From positions 68,532,501-68,596,500 of the forward strand of contig NC_134117.1 of the NCBI RefSeq assembly GCF_040939455.1: DNA of 64,000 nt. Direction: 5' to 3'. The notes beneath the pieces were generated by a model. It was not told where the DNA came from and did no database searches. It saw nothing but the letters and a program-made list of their open reading frames with translations. Source of the stretch: Microcebus murinus (taxonomy: Eukaryota > Chordata > Mammalia > Primates > Cheirogaleidae). Below, piece by piece: positions 45,801 through 58,010 of this stretch; position 1 is the stretch's first letter, and every line of letters begins with the position of its first letter. The position numbers and the translations under genes are program-made.

Positions 45801-47389
45801 CGGCACTGCCTGTGAGTGGATAAACAGATGAAAGGGTGGGGAATGAGGCGTAGACATGGGTAACTGTGGACTGCACGAGTAATAATAAGGCAATTGTGAT
45901 CCGAACGGTCTCCTGTGGATTCATCTATGCTGTTAGCGGTCAGGAGGGGCGACTCTCGGGCAGTGTGGGGACCAAGCACACAAGGTCACGCTGCGTCTTG
46001 AGACAGGAGCTGGTTGCCCGGCCTGAGCTGGGGGGCTGGGCAGTTGAAATGTGCAGTCTACAGCCAGGCACCTGTGGGCCACTGAAAAGGCTGATGCAAC
46101 CAGGGGGGTTAGAGAATGTGCCACTGAGTCAACGGGCACAGTGTGCCTGGAACGCACGTCATGTAAACCGGGGGGTAGACCTACTGCCACGGCTGATGGA
46201 ATCTGTGAGAACTCTCCCAGCTTGCTGGGGCTAGAAACACAGGGATGCCAAGGCAAGACGGCCCATGCCTCAGTGCTCCGAGCGCAGCTGGCCGTGTGCA
46301 GGTTCATGCAGGCGCAGGGGCTTCTGGACGCAGATGCTTGGCCCTGGTCTCTGGTGCAGACGGAGGCGTTTTGTGAGCCTCTGTCTTCTTGCCCTGCTCT
46401 GAGTGAGTTCAGCTCAAACTCCATGAGTTGCTTTTGGGTCTGGTCAACTTCTGCTCTTCTTGGAGGCTTGCTTTGTTTCTTTTTGAGGCTGTACAAGTCA
46501 ACAATTGCAACATGCACCAAGGAGAGAACATGTGGCGAAGACAATAAAAAACAGATCCATGCCTGCCAAATAAAGAGGCGAAAAGACAAAACTTTTGAGT
46601 TACATAAGAGCAGAGTTCAGGGTGCACCACTCCAGGAGAGCGTGTGCTCCGGCCTGCTGGCGGGTTCCCCAGGAGCCGGCCCTTCTCTTTATCTCTGGGT
46701 TCAGTAAAGATGATTCTCTTCATCCAGTGTAATCTTCAAGCGCTCTATGGCTTCTTTCCTGAGATCTTTCACCTCCTTTTTAAATGCAACTGAGTGTGGA
46801 TTTAGGGCTGGGCTGGAAGAAATAATGAGAAGTTGGTGATTTGGGGCTCCATGTTCCAAAAACCATCTGCAGCTCACCACTGCAAGGAGGTCCTTTTTTA
46901 GTCATAAAAAACTTGTGACATTCCGTGAACAAAAGGAGACATGAAGCCCCACCTCTCAGAGTCTGCTCTGCCAGGTGCTTAGATATTGGCGTTCCCAAGG
47001 GTTCGAGAGCATTGCCGTCTGACAGGCTGCAGGGCATCTACGAGAGGAGAAAGGAGTCCTCCAATTTGTCATCCAGGCTTATAGTCACCAATGAAACATC
47101 TGAGCGAGGTCCCCGTTTGACACCGCAACAAAGGACAGAAACATGAATTTCTGACTTCCCCAAATCCCATGATAGTCACAGTGGAGCAATTGAGAACACC
47201 AATAAATGATGTATTCTTATGAAAGGGAGGATGCGCTTTCACAGTTAATATAGCAATAAGAAAATAAAATAAAATAAAACAAAAACAACCAGCCCAGTGG
47301 GGTGGAGATGACAGAATTTTCCTTCATAGCATCCTTAATTATTTTAAATTATATACCCATATGTATACATGTTAGCTTACTTTTTTTTA
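45801..47389. other. No gene or clear repeat recognised
   Basis: Mostly unique-looking sequence. The pair of 218-codon frames at 45933-46589 (minus) and 46051-46707 (plus) overlap each other and contain no recognisable domain. Confidence 0.45.
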
Positions 47390-47480
47390 GTTCCCTGAAG
47401 ATGAGGTCTCTTTTTCTTCCCCCGCCCTCTCCACTTCTGTTTTCCAGGCCTTAACACAGTGCCTGGAAGACTGTAACTTT
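47390..47480 (+). mobile_element. L2 LINE 3' fragment
   Basis: CCCTGAAGATGAGGTCTCTT and CTTAACACAGTGCCTGGAA match the usual 3' end of L2. Short and diverged. Confidence 0.5.
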
Positions 47481-47499
47481 ACAATTTTTATAGTCACTT

Positions 47500-48720
47500 A
47501 TTTCAGTAACGTTAATTGACTTCTGACTATGTACTGAAGGATGTCGCAGTGAACAGAAGGGACAAACAGTCCTTCCTCCCAAGACTTATATCTGAAAGGC
47601 GCGGGACGGCCCCGAATCATAGGGGAGCAGAGGGCGGCGGACCACGCGAGCGTGTGTTCGCAGTGGAGGGTGTCGGCCCTGGGGGGAAGGCCACTCTGAG
47701 AAGGCGCCTCGCGAGTCAGGGTTAAGGGAGGAGGATTGGTGGGGACAAGCAGTCCAGTCACAGGAGCCTCCAAGTGCGAAGGCCTGAGGTGGAAACGTGC
47801 TCCAAATTCAAAGACCGTGAAGAGGCCCAGGTGCTGGAGCAGAGGCAGGAAGCGGGGACGCTGGGAGATGAGGGCAGAGAGCAAATGGGGGCCAGATCGT
47901 GGGGGTCCTGCGGCCACGCATGTCACTGGGTCTTTGTTCTGAGTGAAATGGGGGGCTGTGGGGGGTTTTGAGCTGGGGAGTAACATGCTCTGACTTCTGT
48001 TTTAACAGGACCACGCTGGCCGATATGCTGAAAATACTTGGAAAGGCAGCCAGTGTGGAAGCAGAGGAGAGTAAGAGGCTCTTACAATGGTCCGGGAGAG
48101 AGATGATGGCGGCTGGGACCCGAGGGTGTCGGTGGAGGTGGACAGATGTGGAAGAACTCTGCATATATGTTGCCAAAAAGCCAGGAGGCTTTCTGCTATG
48201 GTTCGGACACGTGACTCCTCCAAAGCTCACGTGGAAACGTGGTCCTGGTGCTGTAGGTGGGCTGTGGGGCAGCCCCCCACGCGCGGCTGGGCGCCTTCCT
48301 CGCCACCGTGGGTTCTGGCTGTGTTGGTTCCCTCCAGAGCTGATGCTTCAAAGAGCCCGGTGCCTCCCCTCGCGCTTCCCCCCTCGCTGTGCGACCTGCA
48401 CACGCCAGCGCCCTCCACCATGAGCAGAAGCTTCCCGAGGCCCTCGCGGAGCAAGTGTCGGCCGTGTGTCTTGTGCAGCCTGCAGGGCGGTGAGCCAAGA
48501 CATTCTTTTCTTTATAAATTACCCAGCCTCAGGGATTCCCTTACGGCGACACAAATGGACCGAGGCACGTTCTGAGAAGTGAGATGTGCTGTGAGAGGAA
48601 CAGAGGAGTCAAAGATGGCTCCAGGGCTTTTGATCTAAGTAACTGGAAAAATGGGGTTACCACTTATGGAAAAATGGGAAGCCTGTGGGTGGGGGGTTAT
48701 GCTGGACCCCAAGGTATGCT
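47500..48720 (+). mobile_element. Old mammalian interspersed repeat, split by a MaLR LTR
   Basis: The left part (47500-48188) holds GAGCTGGGGAGTAACATGCT, CTGACTTCTGTTTTAACAGG and GAGAGAGATGATGGCGGCTG. The right part (48573-48720) holds GAACAGAGGAGTCAAAGATG and CTGGAAAAATGGGGTTACC. These blocks occur in this order in a widespread old mammalian repeat whose family name I cannot state with certainty. The LTR at 48194-48567 interrupts it. Confidence 0.6.
48194..48567 (+). mobile_element. MaLR LTR (THE1/MST type) with target duplication
   Basis: 374 bases from TGCTATGGTTCGGAC to CGAGGCA, containing TTATAAATTACCCAGCCTC. The flanks are CTTTC at 48189-48193 and CGTTC at 48568-48572, a 5-base duplication with one mismatch. 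It is CpG-rich for its age and carries no internal proviral sequence. Confidence 0.75.
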
Positions 48721-48779
48721 GAGTTTGCACTTTCTGCATGATGCCACATTTCTCTCCAGAGTGGTTATTTAAATTAGAA

Positions 48780-49260
48780 TTCCACCGGCACGGCATGAAC
48801 ATTTCTGACTCCCATATTCCACCTCAGGCATGGCTAGACTAATGGGCACCTGCATACTTTTCTGGTTATCAGCAAGACTGAACGCCGTCCATGTGTTTAC
48901 TGATTTTGGGTTTCTTCTTCTTTGCACTGACTATTCATATCCTTTGTTCGCATTTTCCATTGGCTTGTCTTTTTCTTCTCTGTAGCAGTTCTTTATATAT
49001 GCTGAATATTTTCTATTATACCCATTGTAAATATCTTCTCTTGCTTTTGGGGTAGATTTCAAACTAAAAGGATAGCTATGATATCCCTAGTTATAGAGAT
49101 TTGTAAACTTTAATGCTGTCAAATTTATTCTTTTTCATGTTCATGATTTTTGCACTTAGTGAAAAAAATTCCCACCTTTCCTGATGTCATGACAATATTT
49201 GTATATATTTTCTTCCAGAAGTTTTCACTTTTGTCTCTAAAATTTAACTTTAATTTTTTA
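48780..49260 (-). mobile_element. Old L1M-type relic, antisense
   Basis: Plus strand has AGCAGTTCTTTATATATGCT and related AT-rich LINE-like blocks in reverse order. Diverged. Confidence 0.45.
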
Positions 49261-49264
49261 GTTT

Positions 49265-49445
49265 AACAAACACTTCAATGTACCAGGCGCTGTTCTAAGT
49301 GATGTACAAAAATTATCTCATTTAATCTTCATGATAACCCCAGTAGTTATTTATTGTTATTATTTCAATTTTACAGATGAGGAAACTGAGAGGCAGGGAA
49401 GTTAGTAACTAGATCACAATTCTAGTAAGTGGTTGAATCTTTGAT
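49265..49445 (-). mobile_element. MIR-family SINE, antisense
   Basis: TACCAGGCGCTGTTCTAAGT, AATTATCTCATTTAATCTTC, CAATTTTACAGATGAGGAAA and CTAGTAAGTGGTTGAATC lie in the order of a reversed MIR element. Confidence 0.75.
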
Positions 49446-49449
49446 CTAT

Positions 49450-50230
49450 TGAAACTAATCAATACAGTGTGGAATGATTTTGTCTTTCTCTACATGGAAA
49501 TCCAGTTGTCATGCGCCACTTATTAAACTGTCCCTCCTCTCCTCACTGATTGATGTCATCTCTGCCCTACTTCAAGTTTCCATAAATGTGTGGGCCTATT
49601 TCTGGGTTTTCTATTTTGTTAAATTGGCTTGTTTTTCCTCAAGTCAATTCTACACTCTTTCAATCCCTAGATCTTTTCCATAGTCTTGGTATTTGGTGTG
49701 GTGTGCCAGTCTTTTTTCTTATTCTAATTATACTCTGACTCCAAAATTGTCTCAACTATTTTGTACCTTTACTTTTTCAAATGACCTTTAAAATTACCCC
49801 AACAAACTCCATGGAACTGTTGTTTGGAATTTTGATGGAAATTTCATCAAATAACTTCGCTTGTGAATTATTTGGGGCAAAAGTGACATTGATACAATAT
49901 TAAGTCTTTACAGCCATGGTGTCCAATCCAGTTTTTCAGGTCTTCTTATATGTACTTTAAGAAAATTGAAAACATTTCTCCATGATGATTTTGTGCCACT
50001 TCTGTGGAATTTTTCACCAGACATATATTAATAGTTTCTTGCTATTGTAAAGGCAATCCTCTTTCATAAATTACATTTTCTGATTTGTTGTCCATAGTGA
50101 ATATTTATTTTTTTGTATGTTGGCCTTATGTATAAAACTTTCTCTCATATTGGTCCTAATAATTTGCCTAAAATACTCTTGGATTTGGGAGAATTGCTTT
50201 TGCATTTTGATGTGACCTCTTCTTTCATTT
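49450..50230 (-). mobile_element. Old L1M-type relic, antisense
   Basis: Plus strand blocks such as ATTATACTCTGACTCC, TTTTTCAGGTCTTCTTATAT and CTTGCTATTGTAAAGGCAAT resemble reversed LINE ORF2 at the junction with its 3' half. No intact frame. Confidence 0.45.
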
Positions 50231-52334
50231 GCTGTTTCTTTTGTCTTTAAATTTCTCCCCGCCTCACCCCACCCAGCCCAGAGCCCCTTGCCTGCCCCTG
50301 GCTCTGAGCTCAGCATTTATTTTGATCAGAAACATTCCTAGACCTTCCAAGTGCAGTCACTTTCATAAGCATCAGAGAGTTTACCCCTGAAACCTTAAGA
50401 AAGTGACGTGTGTTAGTATAAATGAGATGGAAAAAACCAATATGACCACAACAAAACAAAACAAACAAAACAAAACTTAATAATATGTTTTCCTCAAACA
50501 ACAGAGTAGTGACAATATTCTCAGGAAATATTTTAGAATGGAGTTTTTAGAAACAATAGTTTATAAGCTACAACAAAATGAAGCTGTAATCACTGGTTGC
50601 TTTTGTGGGTTCCATGAAACTCTAAGACTGGGTTATTTTAAACAAATCAGCTTCTTCATTTGACAAGATTATGGTCTGGGAGAATTGCATTTTGTTTGGA
50701 TTGTAGGGTTTCGGCATGTCGATAAGGACCCTTTGTGTTTCTGGTCGCAGCTGTAGCTAAGTGTCTCATTCACCTTCATGAGAAACAATATCTAGCACGC
50801 TTTGCACTGATTGCCTTTGCTGAATGGTAAACTAGAAGATGGGTTTGTGTGCACCTGGACAGGTGAATTTGTCCAAGGGTTCATACCAAGCGGGAGGAAT
50901 ATTTTCCAGGGGTATTTCAGGAGACAGTTGATGGCTACCTGTTTTAATATGGGGTTGAAATGGGGACTGCACTGGGTCATAGTCCTGGATTGTATTAATA
51001 AAAGAACGTCTGTGGCTGTGTCATGTGGAAGAGATTAACTGTGCCTCCTGCAAAGGGAGGCCGATATGTAGAAGGGGCGCCGGATTATCAGGACGGACCT
51101 GGCTGGCTGCATCGCTCTGCTGTTCAAGGTGAGGCAGGAGCACTGTCTGGCAAGTAAGGTAATGTCTCATTTTTTTCTCCTTTTTATTTTTTTTGCTTTT
51201 TAGCCTTCCAATTCCCTTCATAAAGAGATTACTCCAAATAAACCCACACAGAAATAAGCCTCGCGCCGTCTCTCATCCTCCTTTCACCTGCACATAAACT
51301 GCCTGTGACTTTTGTTGCTTGGTATGTAATAAATACCCTCCCAGTGGAGGAGTTTTTATTTACTGTGTACAAAGTAAATTTGCTCATACGGTGGAATAGT
51401 AAGAATCAGCAGTGGAACACCTGGCTGCCAATTCTGCGATCCTGCGTAAGTTGATCCTCAGCTCCACGTGTGTAAGGAATGAACGACAAAGCAAGCACAC
51501 TTGGCATCACTGAGAGAATACAATGAGATGACATGCCAGGTCCACTCTGACGACAAGTAGGAGCATTGTGAGATGCTAGAAATGTCCTCACTGGTGCTTC
51601 TCTTTGATAGTTAATAATGATTCAGTTCAAATTTTCAGAATTTCCAATAGTCACATAGGTATAAAAATTATCAAAGCTCACAGCTTTACAATAGATATGT
51701 TCCAAGACAGGATAGCTGTCTCTTAAGTAGTCTGTGTGGCTAGGAGGAGAAGAGCTCCAATGATTCTAGAACCCTACCCCACACAGAAAAACTGTAGAGC
51801 TTTGAAAAGGGGGATGCCGACCCAGGAAACCAACCCCCCTCAAGTCACTCCGGAGTCCTGGAATTCTCCAATCTTCCTTTTGGCCCCTGAGCTTTAGAAT
51901 AGCTCCCTCCACAGGCCCATCGGTGACCCCAGGCCTGACCCCAGCAGCTGTCCAGGTGACCTCATCCTCCTACCTGACAGATGCGGTCGCACCATGGTAG
52001 GCCCTGCATTTGTTGATGTGGCTGAAAAATGTCACAGCAGTTTCCAGGTGAGAGGAAGGGCAGAAATATCTACTTTTCTATTTAACACACACCACAGACT
52101 GCCATGAAGATGGCTAGAGTGTCAGTAGTCACTCTCTCAACATGCTGATTTCAGTGTTCAGGCGCCCATCATTGGAGCCACTCTGCTGTTTCTAGAATTG
52201 GAAAGGATAAACTGCTGCCTTCAGTTGAAGTCAACAAGCAAACGTTTACAGATGTCTGCCACCTTAGCTCTGTACTGAACTCGGGGTATAAGTACAGGGT
52301 TTCTACCAACCAGAATCTAGTGAAGAGGTGCAAG
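50231..52334. other. No gene recognised
   Basis: Unique-looking sequence. A possible exon at 51056-51128 was considered and set aside. An AATAAA occurs near 50997 without other 3'-end evidence. Confidence 0.45.
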
Positions 52335-52562
52335 TGCACACAGAGGGGTGCACACACGCATGCACACATACATGCACACACGCATGCACACATGTGCACA
52401 CACACATACACACATGCACACACGCATGCACACATGTGCACACACATACACACATACACACATACACACATGCACGCACACATGCACACATGTGCACGCA
52501 CATACACACACACATACACACACACACACATGCACGCACACATGCATGCACACAAGCGCACA
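52335..52562. repeat. Impure CA/GCATG microsatellite
   Basis: CACACA steps mixed with GCATGCACACA and CATACACACA variants over about 230 bases. Long His/Thr or Cys/Val open frames on either strand are artefacts of the repeat. Confidence 0.95.
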
Positions 52563-55500
52563 GCATAAGACAGTTCAAGAAGGGAAAGTCAGCATGAGAG
52601 CCTGTGAGGACCTGGGTGAAAGGTAGTGGGGACAGAGGGGAGGCCGATAGTCATCACAAATTCTAATTATGCTGTGTGCATAGTCACACTCAACAGTGGT
52701 CACTCGAGGTCGTTTGCAGGGAAGTAAAAGAAAACAAAGGAAAACAATGAGCCTACGAGTGTGCCTTGTCCAGGCAAGGAGCTGGGTGGTGTTCTTGGAC
52801 CGGGAAGCAGGGTCACCTCCTTGATGTTGAGAACAATGACTGACAATTTCACATGTCAGCCCCTGGAAGTGGCCTCCAGAGCCCAGGGTCACACCTGGTT
52901 GGGCAAAGCCTCAATTCCTTAGCTGCCCTGAGCACTAACCCCGCGCCCTGCCTGTCAGGTGAGAGCAGAGAGGGCTGGCATGGGGCTGTCGGCATGTGAG
53001 GTCAGGCCGGGAGAACAGCAGAAGCAGTAGCAGCCGTGTTAGCAGCTACTGTCACGTGGGAGTGTGCGAGAAGGCGCAGCACCGCGGGAAGAGCCGCCGG
53101 TGCTGTGTACGTGACCAGGGAAGGCATGCTGCCCTGAAAATCATTCTCTACCAGAGCTGAAAATAATTCTAGAAGACAAAGTGCTCAGAGAGTTGCAGGA
53201 GAACATGACCTCCCTCTAACTGAGGAAGATAAAAAAATCACAAAGAGAATGGGCACCTGCAGGTATTAATAGATCAGCCAAGGGAGCCGCCTGAAACAGG
53301 GGCGCCACGCAGGAAACCCAGGGTCCGGGGCGGATGACTGTCCTGGGCCGTCCAGTGACAGGGGCACACCTGGCCTCCATCCCTGCCTCCCCAGCCGCCA
53401 GCACAGGGCTGGCACGTCCCGAGTGGTTGTTGAAGAGCAGGATGCAGCCCAGCAACGGGTCCTCTCTGATCTGGCTCTTGTGGTGGGATTGGTGTGGAGA
53501 GACCGTGCTCAGCCCGAACCCTGACACCACTCCAGGGTCAGCATCTACCCCCTGTCCTCTAAACCCCAGGGGAAAAACCCAAGTCCTCCTGACTCCAGCA
53601 ATTACTTCCATTTTGTCTCGTGGCCTCCTTGCTGGCACGCTGAATGCCCTAAGGGGTCACCGAGTCAAGATTCAAACTGGTCTCTGTTGACCCAGACGCC
53701 TCTGCAATTTCCTTTGGGCCCCGCCACCTTCCTGGAGCAGGAACCAGGGTGTAGGTGAGCCACAGCCAGCCCACTGCAGCAGAGAGGGTGGCTCCACATG
53801 CCCATATCGTATCTCTTCTTCTTGGAGCCGAACACCAAGACGTTTCTGGATCTATCGGCTGAGCCCTGCTGGGATGGAGGCTGGCACTGTCTGGAGACTC
53901 TGGCGTTTTCTCCTGCCGCTCCAGCTTGCGGCTCCGCATTTCCACTGCTGCTGGTGTCGTTCCCTGACTCTCCTGTCCTGACCTGGACACTGGTGCGGGC
54001 CCAGGAGGAGCCGATCTGTCACCCACCTCACCCTCCTTGGCACTCTCTCCCCGCCCCGTGGAACAGAGCTCTGCATGTGTCTTCGTGGTTCTACAGTCTT
54101 TGTCTTCGGCTTGTGTTTGTTTTTGCCGTTCGTCTTCAAAGCAGAATTGGCAGGCAGGACCCTGTGGTTATTTCCTGATAGAGCATCCACGATCTGGAGA
54201 TATTTTTGTTTGTTTATTTTGGAAACAGAGGCTCCTAGGGCTTTGCACTTCCCAGCGGGGGGCAGGTCAGTGTAAACGGCCCAGGACCTGTGGCCACCAT
54301 GGGACAGAGCCCGTCTCCACTCTGTGCCAGTGGGGTGCTCCAGGCCGGAATGGAGCCCGCCCTGCACTTCCCCAGAGCCCCAGCACCCATCTGACTCATC
54401 GCCACTAAAATTAACCTGCCGACCAGACCCTGGGGCCAGGGCTTGGTTTGTTTCCTCAGGGTCAGGTCATTCGAGGAAACATCACCCATTTGCAGAGTGA
54501 GGGGCAGCTCAGCGCCTGCCCACGGAGCCTGCGGGTGCCCAGAGTCACCAGGCACACGGCACGTTTTTCCCTTCTGGAAGCCGGTCCTCCATCCACCTGT
54601 GCCTGCTGTCTCCTGCAGGGGACACGCAGCTCCTCCCTGCGTGGCTGGGGCCAGGTTGCCTCCAGACTCAATAAGGGGCTTGCTCTGCAGAATTCAGATG
54701 GTGCAAAGGAGGGGCCTGTTTCCTAAGAAAATCTGTGCTATTCTCTGATGTGCTCTGCACACCCAGCTTTCTCCCTCAGGCACCGCCGGCTAGACTGAGA
54801 TCCTCCCCGTGGTGAGCAGAGACCTCTGGCTGCCGTCGGGACAGGCACGAGGGCACGAGGGGCCGCTCTGCCCTGCTCCCCGCTGCTGGCTCAAAGAGGA
54901 AAACGCCGTGCAAAGCAGGGTCACCCAGAGAAGGGTCTCGCTGGGCTCTTGTTTGGGGTGGAAGCGGGTGGGTCGCCTTGGTGGGGAGGGAGCTGCCCAC
55001 ACCAGAGGCAGGCCTCCATGCCGGGCCAGGCGCAGAGGGTGAGGCCGCATCGAGGGGTGCTCCGTGGTCGCTGACTCAGCAGAGAGGGGCGCTGGACCCG
55101 ACGGAGCTCAGGGAGGATACACGCCCACTCCATCGGCTACACACGTGACCGTGTCCAGCACAGGGCCCAGGAAATGTCTGGGGCACTGGAACTGCTGCTC
55201 GGCGTCTGGGCGTAGTTTCTGGAATGCTCACCTTCCTACCACCCTCGTAAGACGGCGTAACTCCTTCCCCCGCGTCCACCCCGAGAGCACCCTGGAGGGA
55301 AGCAGGGCTGATAGGAGGGAGCGAGGCGGAACAGGTGGCTGCGTGTTGCTGGAGCGAGGATGACACTGCGCAGGGAAAGGGGACACGCTCCCACCAGAGA
55401 TGTGGGGTTTGCTCTTCTGGCCCTTGAGCACGTTATATCATGCCGTCCATTCTCTGTCTTCTCTGACGTCTTGAGAGAGCAGGAAGGGGCTTCTGCTGGA

Positions 55501-55904
55501 TGATCTGGGCCCTGAATGCCACATGTCCCGGGAGGAGGAAACGGTGTCCAGGTCCCCTGCAGGGCTCAGGCAGTGCCCTGTGAGGGGACGGCAGGCTTGT
55601 TCCCTCGTCCCTTTGCTAGCAACCTCCTGCTTCCTCCCTCCTGGGGCAGAGCGCAAGGGCCAGGCAGTGGCCTTTTCTCCCTCTGGGCGTCTGCTCAGGT
55701 GACAGGCCTGATAACAAGAAACAAGACTAGAGCCCAGGTCCCACCTGGCTGGAGTTTGGTGTTCCCGGAGCTGGGGTCAGGGTGGGGTAAGGGGACAGGA
55801 GCACAGGAGCCGCCTCAGAGCTGGGACCAGGCCGTCCTACCCAGCACCGACAGGAGCGCTGCTGGGGGTGGGGCGCATGGCAGGCTGGCAACACTGTTGC
55901 CAGG
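52563..55904. other. No gene recognised; GC-rich unique sequence
   Basis: Dense overlapping open frames on both strands (for example 53852-54367 minus, 53798-54178 plus, 55516-55935 plus) but no recognisable protein domain or exon chain. Confidence 0.45.
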
Positions 55905-58010
55905 TCCCGGTGAGTGTGAGGCCAGGTCCCAGTGAGTGTGAGGCCAGGTCCCAGTGAGTGTGAGGCCAGGTCCCGGTGAGTGTGAGGCCAGGTCCCAGTG
56001 AGTGTGAGGCCAGGTCCCAGTGAGTGTGAGGCCAGGTCCCAGTGAGTGGTGAGGCCAGGTCCCAGTGAGTGTGAGGCCAGGTCCCAGTGAGTGTGAGGCC
56101 AGGTCCCAGTGAGTGTGAGGCCAGGTCCCAGTGAGTGTGAGGCCAGGTCCCGGTGAGTGTGAGGCCAGGTCCCAGTGAGTGTGAGGCCAGGTCCCAATGA
56201 GTGTGAGTCCAGGTCCCAGTGAGTGTGAGGCCAGGTCCCAGTGAGTGTGAGGCCAGGTCCCAGTGAGTGTGAGGACAGGTCCCAGTGAGTGTGAGGCCAG
56301 GTCCCAGTGAGTGGTGAGGCCAGGTCCCGTTGAGTGGTGAGGCCAGGTCCTAATGAGTGTTAGTCCAGGTCCCAGTGAGTGTGAGGCCAGGTCCCAGTGA
56401 GTGTGAGGCCAGGTCCCGGTGAGTGTGAGGCCAGGTCCTGGTGAGTGTGAGGCCAGGTCCCGGTGAGTGTGAGGCCAGGTCCCGGTGAGTGTGAGGCCAG
56501 GTCCCGGTGAGTGTGAGGCCAGGTCCCGGTGAGTGTGAGGCCAGGTCCCGGTGAGTGTGAGGCCAGGTCCCAGTGAGTGTGAGTCCAGGTCCCAGTGAGT
56601 GTGAGGCCAGGTCCCAGTGAGTGTGAGGCCAGGTCCCAGTGAGTGTGAGGCCAGGTCCCAGTGAGTGTGAGGCCAGGTCCCGGTGAGTGGTGAGGCCAGG
56701 TCCTAATGAGTGTTAGTCCAGGTCCCAGTGAGTGTGAGGCCAGGTCCCAGTGAGTGTGAGGCCAGGTCCCAGTGAGTGTGAGGCCAGGTCCCAGTGAGTG
56801 TGAGGACAGGTCCCAGTGAGTGGTGAGGCCAGGTCCCAGTGAGTGGTGAGGCCAGGTCCCGGTGAGTGGTGAGGCCAGGTCCTAATGAGTGTTAGTCCAG
56901 GTCCCAGTGAGTGTGAGGCCAGGTCCCAGTGAGTGGTGAGGCCAGGTCCCGGTGAGTGGTGAGGCCAGGTCCTAATGAGTGTTAGTCCAGGTCCCAGTGA
57001 GTGTGAGGACAGGTCCCAGTGAGTGTGAGGCCAGGTCCCAATGAGTGGTGAGGCCAGGTCCCAGTGAGTGTGAGGCCAGGTCCCAGTGAGTGTGAGGCCA
57101 GGTCCCAGTGAGTGGTGAGGCCAGGTCCCGGTGAGTGTGAGGCCAGGTCCTGGTGAGTGTGAGGCCAGGTCCCGGTGAGTGTGAGGCCAGGTCCCAATGA
57201 GTGGTGAGGCCAGGTCCCAGTGAGTGTGAGGCCAGGTCCCGGTGAGTGTGAGGCCAGGTCCCGGTGAGTGTGAGGCCAGGTCCCAGTGAGTGTGAGGCCA
57301 GGTCCCAATGAGTGGTGAGGCCAGGTCCCAGTGAGTGTGAGGCCAGGTCCCAGTGAGTGTGAGGCCAGGTCCCAATGAGTGGTGAGGCCAGGTCCCGGTG
57401 AGTGTGAGGCCAGGTCCCGGTGAGTGTGAGGCCAGGTCCCAGTGAGTGTGAGGCCAGGTCCCAATAAGTGGTGAGGCCAGGTCCCAATAAGTGGTGAGGC
57501 CAGGTCCCAGTGAGTGTGAGGCCAGGTCCTGGTTAGTGTGAGGCCAGGTCCCAGTGAGTGTGAGGACAGGTCCCAGTGAGTGTGAGGCCAGGTCCCAATA
57601 AGTGGTGAGGCCAGGTCCCAATAAGTGGTGAGGCCAGGTCCCAATAAGTTGAGGACAGGTCCCAATGAGTGTGAGGACAGGTCCCAATGAGTGTGAGGAC
57701 GGGTCCCAATGAGTGTGAGGCCCGGTCCCAGTGAGTGTGAGGACAGGTCCCGGTGAGTGTGAGGCCAGGTCCCAGTGAGTGTGAGGCCAGATCCTGGTGA
57801 GTGTGAGGACAGGTCCCAGTGAGTGTGAGGCCAGGTCCCAATAAGTGGTGAGGCCAGGTCCCAATAAGTGGTGAGGCCAGGTCCCAATAAGTGTGAGGAC
57901 AGGTCCCAATGAGTGTGAGGACAGGTCCCAATGAGTGTGAGGCTGGGTCCCAGTGAGTGTGAGGACAGGTCCCGGTGAGTGTAAGGACAGGTCCTGGTGA
58001 GTGGTGAAGT
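55905..58010. repeat. 22/23-base minisatellite, about 95 copies
   Basis: Unit GTGAGTGTGAGGCCAGGTCC plus CA or CG (22 bases), with a 23-base variant carrying GAGTGGTGAGG and sporadic AATAAGT, AATGAGTGTTAG and GAGGACAGG variants. Variant blocks recur in runs, suggesting local expansion of higher-order segments. The minus strand has no stops in any frame, producing open frames up to 498 codons with a 22-residue periodicity (GPGLTLTGTWPHTHW and so on); these are not genes. Confidence 0.97.

Noticed and set aside
45933..46707. Pair of 218-codon frames on opposite strands
   Set aside because: They overlap each other, lie in GC-rich sequence and show no domain or exon structure.
51056..51128. Possible exon with an AAG/GTGAGG donor and one open frame
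   Set aside because: The acceptor's pyrimidine tract is weak and interrupted, and the encoded 24 residues resemble nothing known.
55905..58010. CRISPR-like regular repeat array
   Set aside because: Units are contiguous tandem copies with no unique spacers, and the genome is clearly mammalian.
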